A DNA stretch of 64,000 nucleotides from Marinirhabdus sp050859505 (lineage in GTDB: Bacteria; Bacteroidota; Bacteroidia; Flavobacteriales; Flavobacteriaceae). Location of the stretch: assembly GCF_050859505.1 (NCBI RefSeq), contig NZ_CP193934.1, forward strand, positions 1 to 64,000, written 5' to 3'. The notes under the pieces were generated by a model. That model saw only the letters and a program-made list of their open reading frames with translations, was not told the DNA's origin and did no database searches. Made by a program: the position numbers and the translations under genes. Of the stretch, positions 28,601 through 39,016 are shown in pieces. How positions within the stretch are numbered: the stretch's first letter is position 1; the number at the start of each line of letters is the position of its first letter.

Positions 28601-29392
28601 ACCTCCAGTTAATGGGTCATCATACACGTTCCAGCAAAAGGGTACTGAATTATCTGGTATACCTGCCCAATCTTCGCAGAAGTTAGTCGTAATGGCACCG
28701 CAATCTGTTCTAACTGTATTTCCAGCTGCAATCCAAGCGCCAAAATCACCACCACCACAATCTGCACGTACAAAGGCTTCATATTCGGTATCCAATTCAA
28801 GACCTGTAACTGTAAATGAAACCGATGCATTTGTTGAAGTATAAGCAGTACCATTGGCCGCTGGTTCTCCTGTGCCTACTTCTTGCACAACATATTCCCA
28901 TGCATCCTCATTAGAGCCACTTTCGTCCCAAGCAATATCTACAGTAGTTTGAGTGGGATTAGACAATAGTACATTGGAAACTTCCAAACAAGTAGGAATT
29001 ACTTCCACACATATGCTATCCAGGTTCACCTGGTCAAAGGTAGTTGCTAAATTATGTTTGAACGCCAAATACTGGTTAGGACCTGCTGGTATAGTGATAT
29101 CATATTGTGTCCAGGTAGTTGTTACGGCAATAGTAGTGATTTCAGAAAACGTTCCTGTACTATTAGGAGTGTCTATAGTACCAACTACTAAACTAGAATC
29201 ACCAAATCCATTAGTGAAAAATGTAACGCGATGATTACCATCTGAGGTTGTAGCATTCAAAGGAGACACAAATATTAAGTCTCCAGTTGTTGCATTGCCG
29301 CTATACATTCTAAAGTATCTAGAGGGCGATGGTGCATTTGGATCGGGAGTTACACGACCATAGTCACTTGTCCCGTCGGTATTTTTAATCAT
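25670..29392 (-). CDS. Giant T9SS adhesin-like surface protein, body downstream of an in-frame TAG
   Basis: A 1240-codon open frame encoding a modular surface protein. In order: three MAM/cleaved-adhesin-like beta-sandwich segments (for example residues 1-130 and the FRTYNNSFGISAFEDNLMLR region) alternating with fibronectin type III modules (TTVDIAWDES, NAADLSWTASGS), then repeated Ig-like segments of the form ADLWYRFTPTETAEYAFGV and DVWYTFVPATTANYTF, another Fn3 module, and a type A T9SS sorting domain (LNFYPNPVKDILNF ... KVFVE). The ATG at 29392 is not the natural start: the same frame continues upstream through a TAG to a signal peptide at 29515. As it stands, the body lacks a signal for export. 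Without the TAG the protein would have 1281 residues. Confidence 0.85.
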   Translation of the reverse strand: MIKNTDGTSDYGRVTPDPNAPSPSRYFRMYSGNATTGDLIFVSPLNATTSDGNHRVTFFTNGFGDSSLVVGTIDTPNSTGTFSEITTIAVTTTWTQYDITIPAGPNQYLAFKHNLATTFDQVNLDSICVEVIPTCLEVSNVLLSNPTQTTVDIAWDESGSNEDAWEYVVQEVGTGEPAANGTAYTSTNASVSFTVTGLELDTEYEAFVRADCGGGDFGAWIAAGNTVRTDCGAITTNFCEDWAGIPDNSVPFCWNVYDDPLTGGYAYVDYEFSGYNKNMFELFFSSNTAPGDIVAISPDVSYATDGTHRLRFTAGTSSSTATPALNVGTIDGSGAFVQITSVILTSDRDQVYFVDLPNNGHANFAFQHGGEINRSLLINTVCIEDIPSCLEVTGVTATNVQFNAADLSWTASGSAETTWEYLVQEATLPAPDATTNGTETTNMMETVSLGQNTAYIGYVRAKCDANDFGAWIASEEFTTACDVFVAEYNSGFEGLNVDGEEIKPCWNVVDTTNGDFRTYNNSFGISAFEDNLMLRMYFATNADPEGLYLITPEFSDLANDKQIRFRMNKRASNEADFTMLVGTMTDPADLASFTLLDDTSLNQTTVVAGNWTEFTIDLSGYDTSLGHRYIAFKPQHSGTGSGQYVFMDDFNYEFNPVQGFNDEPTTANVLLLSDDYDCNNAITGNFVGATQSPEYTCTTPTYANYADLWYRFTPTETAEYAFGVEQVTGDPINMFLFGGSSVNPELLSGGCSTRSLSRELNAGQTYFVAIASEVPMGEFSLCVYQFPDAPVNDEPAGALALTESTNGICENAVVGATASATHSVDSQCGPTSDDVWYTFVPATTANYTFKRTLINGSAPTSMGVYAGVPGNFTQLTEGCTSYLQTVDLVAGETYYVNVSSSASSIPTYFELCVYPSPPAPSNDECVAGIPLTVGVDFNSSFIIGTNTSATRNAADPLVICEGLEFEEKGKDVWYTVIVPNSGNVTLETRTSGDPYMDDTGMQAYAGTCGALETIFCNGDGGEGFFSYMELTNLQPGSEILVRVWGYVGRFGNYKLAAFDNTPACEFPSDISVTDITETTALLSWTAPATVPAGGYEYIVQLEGSGYPGAATGVSSNVTEVLLDNLTPNTAYEVYVKSICSSNGSAWEGPFVFNTDEILGVSDNKELSLNFYPNPVKDILNFSTTQIIEKLTVYSLTGQVVQTESINATEGQINLSRLSTGMYLIEAQASTGNQVFKVFVE

Positions 29393-29395
29393 TGT

Positions 29396-29515
29396 CTAGT
29401 CTCCTGGAACATCTCCGTTATTGTACGTGTCAAAATTTTCTGATATTTCACATTGCGCAGAAACCGCATGCCCTACCAGAAAAAATGCAACGAGAATAAG
29501 TAGTAATTTTTTCAT
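29396..29515 (-). pseudogene. Signal-peptide 5' end of the adhesin gene, cut off by TAG
   Basis: An ATG at 29515 starts MKKLLLILVAFFLVGHAVSA, a classic signal peptide, then QCEISENFDTYNNGDVPGD and TAG at 29398-29396. The reading frame is the same as that of the 1240-codon body, which resumes with TMIKNTDGT. A single G-to-A change in a TGG (Trp) codon would explain the stop. Whether this is a real nonsense mutation or a sequencing error cannot be told from the window. Confidence 0.85.
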
Positions 29516-29673
29516 TGTAAACTAATTTTAGGTTATTATTATGAATGGTAAACTTACAACAGGAACTACTATAATAAAAGGTGTATAATTTTAAATTTCG
29601 TGAATTTTCACGAAATTTAAAAATCAAAAACTAAACTTAAAATCCTAAAAATAAGTTTGTTATGGCTAAAAAA

Positions 29674-30825
29674 CTATTTTTTAGAGGAATTGTCAATTTC
29701 TTGTCTTTGTTCGGCAATTTTCTTTCGTTTTTGAAGGATATTTCTAATGATTAGGACGATAAGTAGCATAAAAATAACACCCAAAAAAAGAAATAAATAG
29801 GTGTATTTATTTTTTTGCTGCGTTCTTTCAGCTGAATTTTCTGAAGAGAGATCTGTCACTATTTTCTTAAGTGACTTCTTTTCTTCGTCTAATAACTTTT
29901 CGTTTTCAGCTATATAGAGTGAACTATATTTGTTGAAATTTTCAGTATCTCCAACGGCTTCATAATTTTCTGAAAGTGCTTTTAAAACCTGACTATTTGT
30001 TCCTGGGTCATTTATTTTTTTAATAGATAGAAACGCTGCTTCCAAAATTATAATTGCCTCTTTATACTTTCCTTTTTTTGCAAGTATGTTGGCCAACCCA
30101 AGATTTCCATAAGCAATACTTTTTGTAGAATTTACTTTGCTGGCATATTCAATAGCTTCATTATAATTTTTTTCAGCTTCATCATAATTCTCCATTTCAA
30201 AATTACAGTCGCCAATATTGCTATCTGCTATGGCGATGCTTGCATTAATGGTTTTGCTACTAATATTGTTTTTAAAGACCGCTCTGGCCTGCTCTAAAAA
30301 TGGCAGCGCATACTCACAGCCAAGATGGTCCTTTTGTATAAGGCCCTTTACGAAAAGAATATTGCCCTGAAGAAATTTTAAAGAATCTGGCAGTGGGTTT
30401 TTAACCGAAATTTCATAAGCCTGGTCCAGATAGTTCAAAGCCTTATCATTCAAATTCAACCGCTGGTATTCTCCGCCTATAAAGCCCAAAACCCGTATCC
30501 TATCTGAATAGGTATTACTTTTTTCGGCTATAGAATCTGCCTTAAAAGCATATTTTAAAACATTGTCATGTTTTTTTAAGATTGCGTACCCATTAGCTAT
30601 AATAATTAAAGCACCTATTTGAGTAGAAGGATCATCCTTGGCTAAACTGTATAATTCTAATCCTTTTTTTATGGCAAGTTCAGGGTCACTATAGGTTACA
30701 ACACTAGCCTCCTGACGTAAACTGTCAAGGTGCGCCCTATTTTGTGCAATGCTCATGGGTGCCTGCATAAAAAAGAACACCATTGTGACACAAGAAATTT
30801 TCCAATAAAATAATACGAGGTTCAT
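29674..30825 (-). CDS. TPR protein with C-terminal membrane helix, no HTH domain
   Basis: A 383-residue exported/membrane protein: N-terminal signal segment, five to six tetratricopeptide repeats (for example NGYAILKKHDNVLKYAFKAD, NLNDKALNYLDQAYEI, MENYDEAEKNYNEAIEYA, KGKYKEAIIILEAAF), a linker, one membrane helix (YLFLFLGVIFMLLIVLII), and a short basic cytoplasmic tail. This is the sensor half of the flavobacterial TPR-TM-AraC regulators, but it stops right after the membrane helix without a DNA-binding domain. It follows the AraC-like gene by 13 bases, so the two are probably co-transcribed. It may modulate that regulator. Confidence 0.8.
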   Translation of the reverse strand: MNLVLFYWKISCVTMVFFFMQAPMSIAQNRAHLDSLRQEASVVTYSDPELAIKKGLELYSLAKDDPSTQIGALIIIANGYAILKKHDNVLKYAFKADSIAEKSNTYSDRIRVLGFIGGEYQRLNLNDKALNYLDQAYEISVKNPLPDSLKFLQGNILFVKGLIQKDHLGCEYALPFLEQARAVFKNNISSKTINASIAIADSNIGDCNFEMENYDEAEKNYNEAIEYASKVNSTKSIAYGNLGLANILAKKGKYKEAIIILEAAFLSIKKINDPGTNSQVLKALSENYEAVGDTENFNKYSSLYIAENEKLLDEEKKSLKKIVTDLSSENSAERTQQKNKYTYLFLFLGVIFMLLIVLIIRNILQKRKKIAEQRQEIDNSSKK

Positions 30826-30838
30826 CTGTAGAAAGATA

Positions 30839-31432
30839 CTAATTCTGTGCGTTTTCTTTCTTGCTTTTCTTTAAAAAAGTAATGAACTGCTTTGGCGTAA
30901 AATCTGTAATATTCTTAAATACCACAGTAAAAGCACTATGTGAAGAAAACCCAGAGGTTTCAGCCAGATAACTTACTTTATAATTTAAATAAGTTTTGTC
31001 TGTCTTCATTAATTTTATGATATAATTAATTCGCAACTCATTTATATAACTGTTGAAATTTTTCTGTTTATGGGTATGAATAATTTCTGAAATATATTTT
31101 GAATTTGATTTTAGTTGCTTTGCCAATACGGTTAGATTCATTTTACTATCTGTGAATTTGGTAGAACTTTCAAATTCGTTTAAACGCTCTAAGATAGTCT
31201 GTATAGTCTCTTCTGGAATACTAAGTGCTTTTGTAGGTTTAATTGACACCTCTTCAACTTTATATGGAATTTCCAGCTTTTTATCCTTCTCAACTTGTAC
31301 TATAAGTTGTTTAAAACGTTTGTATTCCCTATTCAATTTTTTGTTATAAAAATAATAAGTTGTTATAGTTATTAGAAATACCAACGCGAGTATCGCACCC
31401 CAGATATAAAATTGATTTTTATCGGTTTGCAA
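30839..31432 (-). CDS. AraC-type HTH regulator, C-terminal half of a frameshifted TPR-TM-HTH gene
   Basis: This frame encodes a membrane helix (YIWGAILALVFLITITTYYFY), a linker, and an AraC/HTH_18 DNA-binding domain (LTVLAKQLKSNSKYISEIIH, then YKVSYLAETSGFSSHSAFTVVF and TPKQF). The only start at its left is a TTG at 31432, inside what looks like a coding sequence. Upstream, the frame stays open to a TGA at 31525-31523 and reads LHSQLQNNERTVRSTLISHL then QKEQKNILQTD, a typical linker between TPRs and the membrane helix. It overlaps the end of the TPR gene at 31465-32391. Together they form one membrane-bound one-component regulator of 517 residues if one base is restored. Confidence 0.8.
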   Translation of the reverse strand: MQTDKNQFYIWGAILALVFLITITTYYFYNKKLNREYKRFKQLIVQVEKDKKLEIPYKVEEVSIKPTKALSIPEETIQTILERLNEFESSTKFTDSKMNLTVLAKQLKSNSKYISEIIHTHKQKNFNSYINELRINYIIKLMKTDKTYLNYKVSYLAETSGFSSHSAFTVVFKNITDFTPKQFITFLKKSKKENAQN

Positions 31433-31464
31433 TATGTTTTTTTGTTCTTTTTGAAGATGAGAAA

Positions 31465-32391
31465 TTAATGTACTCCTAACAGTACGTTCGTTGTTTTGAA
31501 GTTGTGAATGGAGTAAAATATTTCATTATAATATTTTTGCAATAAAGCAGTACTATCTTGTCTTTTATAAATTTCTGAAATATTTTTATGAGCTAAAAAT
31601 TTTATAGATTTTTCAATAAAAGGAATGGCAAGCGTTTGTTTATAGTATTGCTTAGAAACCTCTAGTTCATCTTTCTCAAAATAAACATTTCCCAATCCAT
31701 GATACGAAATAGCTGAAAGAGAAGAGCTTTCGGCACCTGAAGTTTTTAATAAAGAAAGTGCTTTTTCGAAATAAACCTTAGCAAGATCTACCTTCATATT
31801 GTATAAATAAAGGTCTGCAATTTTGTTTGAAACTCTTGCCATAAGTATAGGTGGCATGGTTGTATAGTTAGTTTCAATCTGTAGCAATTTCTGTAAAGCA
31901 TCTTCTATACCGTCTTTATTAGCTGCACTATTAGATTGGTTGAGTGCAAGTATAACTTCGGCAATTATTCTTTTTTCTCCTGGAATAATTTCAGCAAAAC
32001 GTATTTTAGCTTTCCTTTCAAATTTCTCACCTATAGATTCCATTCCTGCAACCGAATATCGTTCTGAGATTTCCGAATACACCAAGGTGGTAACTAAGGG
32101 GGAGGTTTCTTTGGTAAGATTGTCTTTTGCATTAAAAAGTTCTTCAATACTTTGGGCGGCATTACCTTTTAATGCTGCACTCATTGAAAATAAGTAATGA
32201 CCTTCTACTTTACCAGTACTAGACGTAGCATTTTCCAGAAAATACTTAGCTACTTTTTCAGTTTGATCTGGGTTTTGATATACACTGCTTAGATTATTTA
32301 TAAAAAAAGCATCTGTATCCAATATCTCTTGACACTTTACTGAGAGTGAAAAAAATACAATGCAAATAAATAAAGATAGACTCAATTTCAT
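31465..32391 (-). CDS. TPR sensor domain, N-terminal half of a frameshifted TPR-TM-HTH gene
   Basis: A 308-codon frame starting with a signal peptide (MKLSLSLFICIVFFSLSVKC) and carrying TPR helices (for example ADLYLYNMKVDLAKVYFEKA, YHGLGNVYFEKDELEVSKQY). It ends abruptly with SIHNFKTTNVLLGVH after YYNEIF, and the AraC-type frame overlaps it there. In this family the TPR domain is periplasmic and is joined through one membrane helix to a cytoplasmic HTH. The total span 30839-32391 is 1553 bases, exactly one short of a multiple of three, which fits a one-base loss, perhaps in the TTTT run around 31516. Confidence 0.82.
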   Translation of the reverse strand: MKLSLSLFICIVFFSLSVKCQEILDTDAFFINNLSSVYQNPDQTEKVAKYFLENATSSTGKVEGHYLFSMSAALKGNAAQSIEELFNAKDNLTKETSPLVTTLVYSEISERYSVAGMESIGEKFERKAKIRFAEIIPGEKRIIAEVILALNQSNSAANKDGIEDALQKLLQIETNYTTMPPILMARVSNKIADLYLYNMKVDLAKVYFEKALSLLKTSGAESSSLSAISYHGLGNVYFEKDELEVSKQYYKQTLAIPFIEKSIKFLAHKNISEIYKRQDSTALLQKYYNEIFYSIHNFKTTNVLLGVH

Positions 32392-32605
32392 AATGCACCT
32401 AAAAAGGGGATTACGGCAAAGATAAATTTTTAGATTGAAGGTAGCAGAAAAGCAGCTAACATAACTTGAAAAAAGATACTGTTTGTAGGTATAAACTACT
32501 TTTGACTATTTCTAGCGTACTAAATTTTTCAAATCGTCTATTTTACTTCCCATAGGTTTTCTATGTAGAGCAAAAACATGCTCAATCTATTTCTGAATTG
32601 CGCTT

Positions 32606-32723
32606 TAAGGAAGGCTTTTACTATTATAAAACGGCAAAAGACTAGTATCTGGAGTCTTGTAAAGCATATTTCGTGAAAGGGTATCCTGGTAAATTGTGTT
32701 ATGGAGGGCTTTTGCCACCACCT
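32606..32723 (-). ncRNA. Structured element, copy 1 (distal to 5S)
   Basis: Read on the minus strand it begins GGTGGTGGCAAAAG and ends GCCTTCCTTA. The outer arms GGCAAAAG and CTTTTGCC (32633-32640 and 32709-32716) pair perfectly over a 68-base interior. That interior contains ACTAGTATCTGGAGT and CTTGTAAAGC, shared with copy 2. A degenerate hairpin with a T run follows on the minus strand. The role is unknown; RNA status is inferred from the repeated structure. Confidence 0.45.
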
Positions 32724-32878
32724 TGTCTTCGCGAAGGCGAACCACACTATTGAAGTATGATATTTAATTCCAAAATTCTGTGGTGGTGCGAGCAGCTTTT
32801 AGGTATAATTATAGTTCTTGCCCTGACAAGATCTATGGCAACACGTACAAAAATGTACTCGCGACGTAACTATCAACA

Positions 32879-32914
32879 CAAAAAAAAGGACCCAATCGTT
32901 AGATTGAGTCCTTT
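32879..32914 (-). terminator. Duplicate of the rRNA-operon terminator
   Basis: The same hairpin as at 33056-33092 (minus strand AAAGGACTCAATC, TAAC loop, GATTGGGTCCTTT and a T run), placed just beyond structured element copy 2. Confidence 0.85.
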
Positions 32915-33030
32915 AAGGAAGGCACTATAATTATGGAAACGGCAAAAGACTAGTATCTGAGTCTTGTAAAGCGTATGTAGTTAAGGGTCATCCTTACAAA
33001 ACTACTCTTGGAATGCTTTTGCCACCACCG
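32914..33030 (-). ncRNA. Structured element, copy 2 (next to 5S)
   Basis: The same layout as copy 1: GGTGGTGGCAAAAG at its minus-strand start, GTGCCTTCCTTAAAG at its end, and outer arms GGCAAAAG / CTTTTGCC at 32941-32948 and 33016-33023 around a 67-base interior. The right half of the interior differs from copy 1 but forms its own stem (GTAGTT / AACTAC enclosing AAGG / CCTT). Its two ends resemble the ends of the neighbouring 5S gene, and the same terminator follows. It could be a processed small RNA or a far-diverged 5S duplicate. Confidence 0.45.
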
Positions 33031-33055
33031 TATTCGTTGCAAATTGAGTTTAGTT

Positions 33056-33092
33056 CAAAAAAAAAGGACCCAATCGTTAGATTGAGTCCTTT
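33056..33092 (-). terminator. Terminator of the rRNA operon
   Basis: On the minus strand AAAGGACTCAATC pairs with GATTGGGTCCTTT around TAAC and is followed by eight or more T, directly after 5S. Confidence 0.93.
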
Positions 33093-33093
33093 A

Positions 33094-33203
33094 AGGAAGG
33101 CGGCGACCTACTTTCCCACGAATGTAGTATCATCGGCGCAAATGGGCTTAACTTCTCTGTTCGGAATGGTAAGAGGTGAGCCCCATCGCTATAACCACCT
33201 TAG
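33094..33203 (-). rRNA. rrf: 5S ribosomal RNA
   Basis: Minus-strand sequence with the conserved 5S blocks CCATTCCGAACAGAGAAGTT and AAGCCCATTTGCGCCGATG, closed by helix I (AAGGTGG / CCGCCTT). It is about 110 bases, in the normal order after 23S. The ends are placed by the closing helix and may be off by a few bases. Confidence 0.95.
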
Positions 33204-33360
33204 TTTTATGACCTATCGGGTATTCCCGAAATTGTCACCCCGTACGTGTTACGGGGAAATATCTTAACATATTGGAATAAAAAATACAACAAAAGTAGTT
33301 TATTAAAGTGAGTACTTGTAAAAGAGTGTGCTTCTCCCGTCTTGCGACGGGAGAAACGAC

Positions 33361-36186
<2,826 letters not shown>

Positions 36187-36546
36187 ACTTTTTTGCTCTT
36201 TTAATGAGTATTCATACTTTATATGTGTAAACACATACAAAGATTTTTAATTTAATTATTACTTTTCTCGTATTCTTTATTCTCAATATGTCAATGAACG
36301 TTTTTCCGTCAACAGTAAAAGTATGATGGCAGCAAAAACTATTTTATCATCCTTAAAAAACAGAACAATATCCTTGGTTGTTTTACTACCTATCAATCCT
36401 TAAACCTCAAGAATCGCGGAGTGTATCGGAGTCGAACCGATAAGCATATCCCGAAGTAAATTCAGAATGTGCTAGTCCCATAAAATGACTAAAACTCTAT
36501 TTCAATATGTAATGAACGTATATTTCCGAAGAAATATAAAAAATGG
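36187..36546 (-). other. Spacer between tRNA-Ala and 23S rRNA
   Basis: A 360-base transcribed spacer. It contains two copies of a GTTCATTGACATATTG-like motif (36284-36299 and 36503-36517 on the plus strand) and a partial tRNA-Ala-like sequence at about 36416-36446. No other gene is visible. Confidence 0.7.
36416..36446 (-). pseudogene. tRNA-Ala-like 3' fragment
   Basis: The minus strand carries an intact T-arm ATCGG TTCGACT CCGAT followed by ACACTCCGC, nearly the same as the 3' end of the tRNA-Ala 130 bases upstream (ATCGG TTCGACT CCGAT then ATTCTCCACC). The bases ahead of it do not form a normal anticodon or D arm, so it is a partial tRNA duplicate rather than a working gene. Confidence 0.6.
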
Positions 36547-36620
36547 TGGAGAATATCGGAGTCGAACCGATGACCTCCTGCGTGCAAGGCAGGCGCTCTA
36601 GCCAGCTGAGCTAATCCCCC
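36547..36620 (-). tRNA. trnA: tRNA-Ala (anticodon TGC)
   Basis: 74 bases on the minus strand, acceptor GGGGGAT / ATTCTCC, D arm GCTC...GAGC, anticodon stem CCTGC / GCAGG with loop CTTGCAC, T-arm ATCGG TTCGACT CCGAT, discriminator A. CCA is not encoded. It is in the standard 16S-23S spacer position. Confidence 0.97.
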
Positions 36621-36784
36621 ATTTTATTAAGTTGCCGGTTATCAGTTAACAGTTATCAGTTAATTGATGACCTATACGTCAACTTGGGATACCCAACTTC
36701 TAAAATTTCCTTTCAATATGTACTAATGAACGTTTTTAAATTAAAAAATATACAATCGCATATCTTAAATCTAAAATCCTTTTG

Positions 36785-36858
36785 TAGTCTCAGGCAGACT
36801 CGAACTGCCGACCTCTACATTATCAGTGTAGCGCTCTAACCAGCTGAGCTATGAGACT
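36785..36858 (-). tRNA. trnI: tRNA-Ile (anticodon GAT)
   Basis: 74 bases on the minus strand, acceptor AGTCTCA / TGAGACT, D arm GCTC...GAGC, anticodon stem CTACA / TGTAG with loop CTGATAA, T-arm GGCAG TTCGAGT CTGCC, discriminator A. It is the first tRNA of the rrn spacer. Confidence 0.97.
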
Positions 36859-37023
36859 TTCTCAGTCCTTAGCTTTCAGTATTCAGCAATCAGTTTTGAT
36901 ATACTGGTACTAAAGTCTTTAAGACTTAAAAAATTAAAATTGACAACTAAACCAAGAAAAGTACCCTATTTTGAAAAGCTATAAGCTTCTCGTCGCACTC
37001 TCTCTGCTCTTGCGAGCTTTCTC

Positions 37024-38549
<1,526 letters not shown>

Positions 38550-38673
38550 GTAATCTTAAATAATATTCAAGTATTACGAAAAGCTCTCTCTCAAAAAATT
38601 CTCAGGTACTATTCTTAGTTTAGTTTCAATACAGATAGCGCTCTTTCGATTGCTACCCATACGCTGTCAATTT

Positions 38674-38689
38674 CAATATATCAATGAAC
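38674..38689 (-). promoter_or_regulatory. boxA-like leader motif upstream of 16S
   Basis: Minus strand GTTCATTGATATATTG, one of four near-copies in this transcript (also 36284-36299, 36503-36517, 36714-36731). Its sequence resembles the antitermination/processing motif of Bacteroidota rRNA leaders. Confidence 0.55.
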
Positions 38690-38754
38690 TTTTAATTCTA
38701 TTTCTCTCGGTACTCCGGACCCGTGTTTTAAGTCACTCATCCGTTTAGCGGGTG

Positions 38755-38784
38755 CAAATATACAACCCTTTTTTAAACCTGCAA
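38755..38784 (-). promoter_or_regulatory. rRNA promoter, proximal copy
   Basis: Minus strand TTG (38784-38782), a 19-base spacer, then TATATTTG (38762-38755), with GCACCCGC following the -7 box. Confidence 0.8.
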
Positions 38785-38869
38785 GCAAGTTTCAAAATAA
38801 TTTCAAAATAATTTCTGAACGTTGTTTTCTCCACACTATGCCCTCCAGATCTCTCCTTCAAAGCGGGTG

Positions 38870-38898
38870 CAAATATACACTCTTTTTCTAACCTGCAA
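38870..38898 (-). promoter_or_regulatory. rRNA promoter, middle copy
   Basis: Minus strand TTG (38898-38896), an 18-base spacer, TATATTTG (38877-38870), then GCACCCGC. It lies exactly 115 bases from the proximal copy. Confidence 0.8.
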
Positions 38899-38984
38899 GC
38901 AAGTTTTAAAATAATTTGAAAATAAATTTAAGAACGTTGTTTTCTTTACACTATGCCCTCCAGATCTCTCCTTCAAAGCGGGTG

Positions 38985-39016
38985 CAAATATACACCCACT
39001 TACTTTTATAAAACAA
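38985..39016 (-). promoter_or_regulatory. rRNA promoter, distal copy
   Basis: Minus strand TTTG with TTG at 39016-39014, a 21-base spacer, TATATTTG (38992-38985), then GCACCCGC. Only the -7 region belongs to the 115-base repeat; the upstream part is unique sequence. Confidence 0.75.

Larger units (their letters stand above)
32392..33055. other. Gene-free region holding two copies of an unrecognised structured element
   Basis: No protein-coding frame was found. The stretch contains two related elements (32606-32723 and 32914-33030), a duplicated terminator (32879-32914), and a degenerate copy of that terminator at about 32575-32606. The 155 bases between the elements include a small GTAC...GTAC hairpin but nothing recognised. 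Confidence 0.6.
38748..38994 (-). repeat. Tandem 115-base repeat carrying the rRNA promoters
   Basis: Two full 115-base copies (38748-38862, 38863-38977) and the first 17 bases of a third. Each begins GCGGGTGCAAATATACA on the plus strand. The two full copies differ at roughly a dozen positions, mainly around the A/T-rich upstream section. Confidence 0.9.

Noticed and set aside
28501..28854. Frames opposite the adhesin gene
   Set aside because: They are shadows of the Fn3-rich coding sequence and lack start signals or recognisable domains.
36416..36520. A complete third tRNA in the spacer
   Set aside because: Only the T-arm and acceptor strand fit; no normal anticodon arm with a seven-base loop can be folded.
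38748..38994. CRISPR array
   Set aside because: Two and a bit copies of a 115-base unit with promoters inside are a tandem duplication; there are no short repeats with unique spacers and no cas genes.
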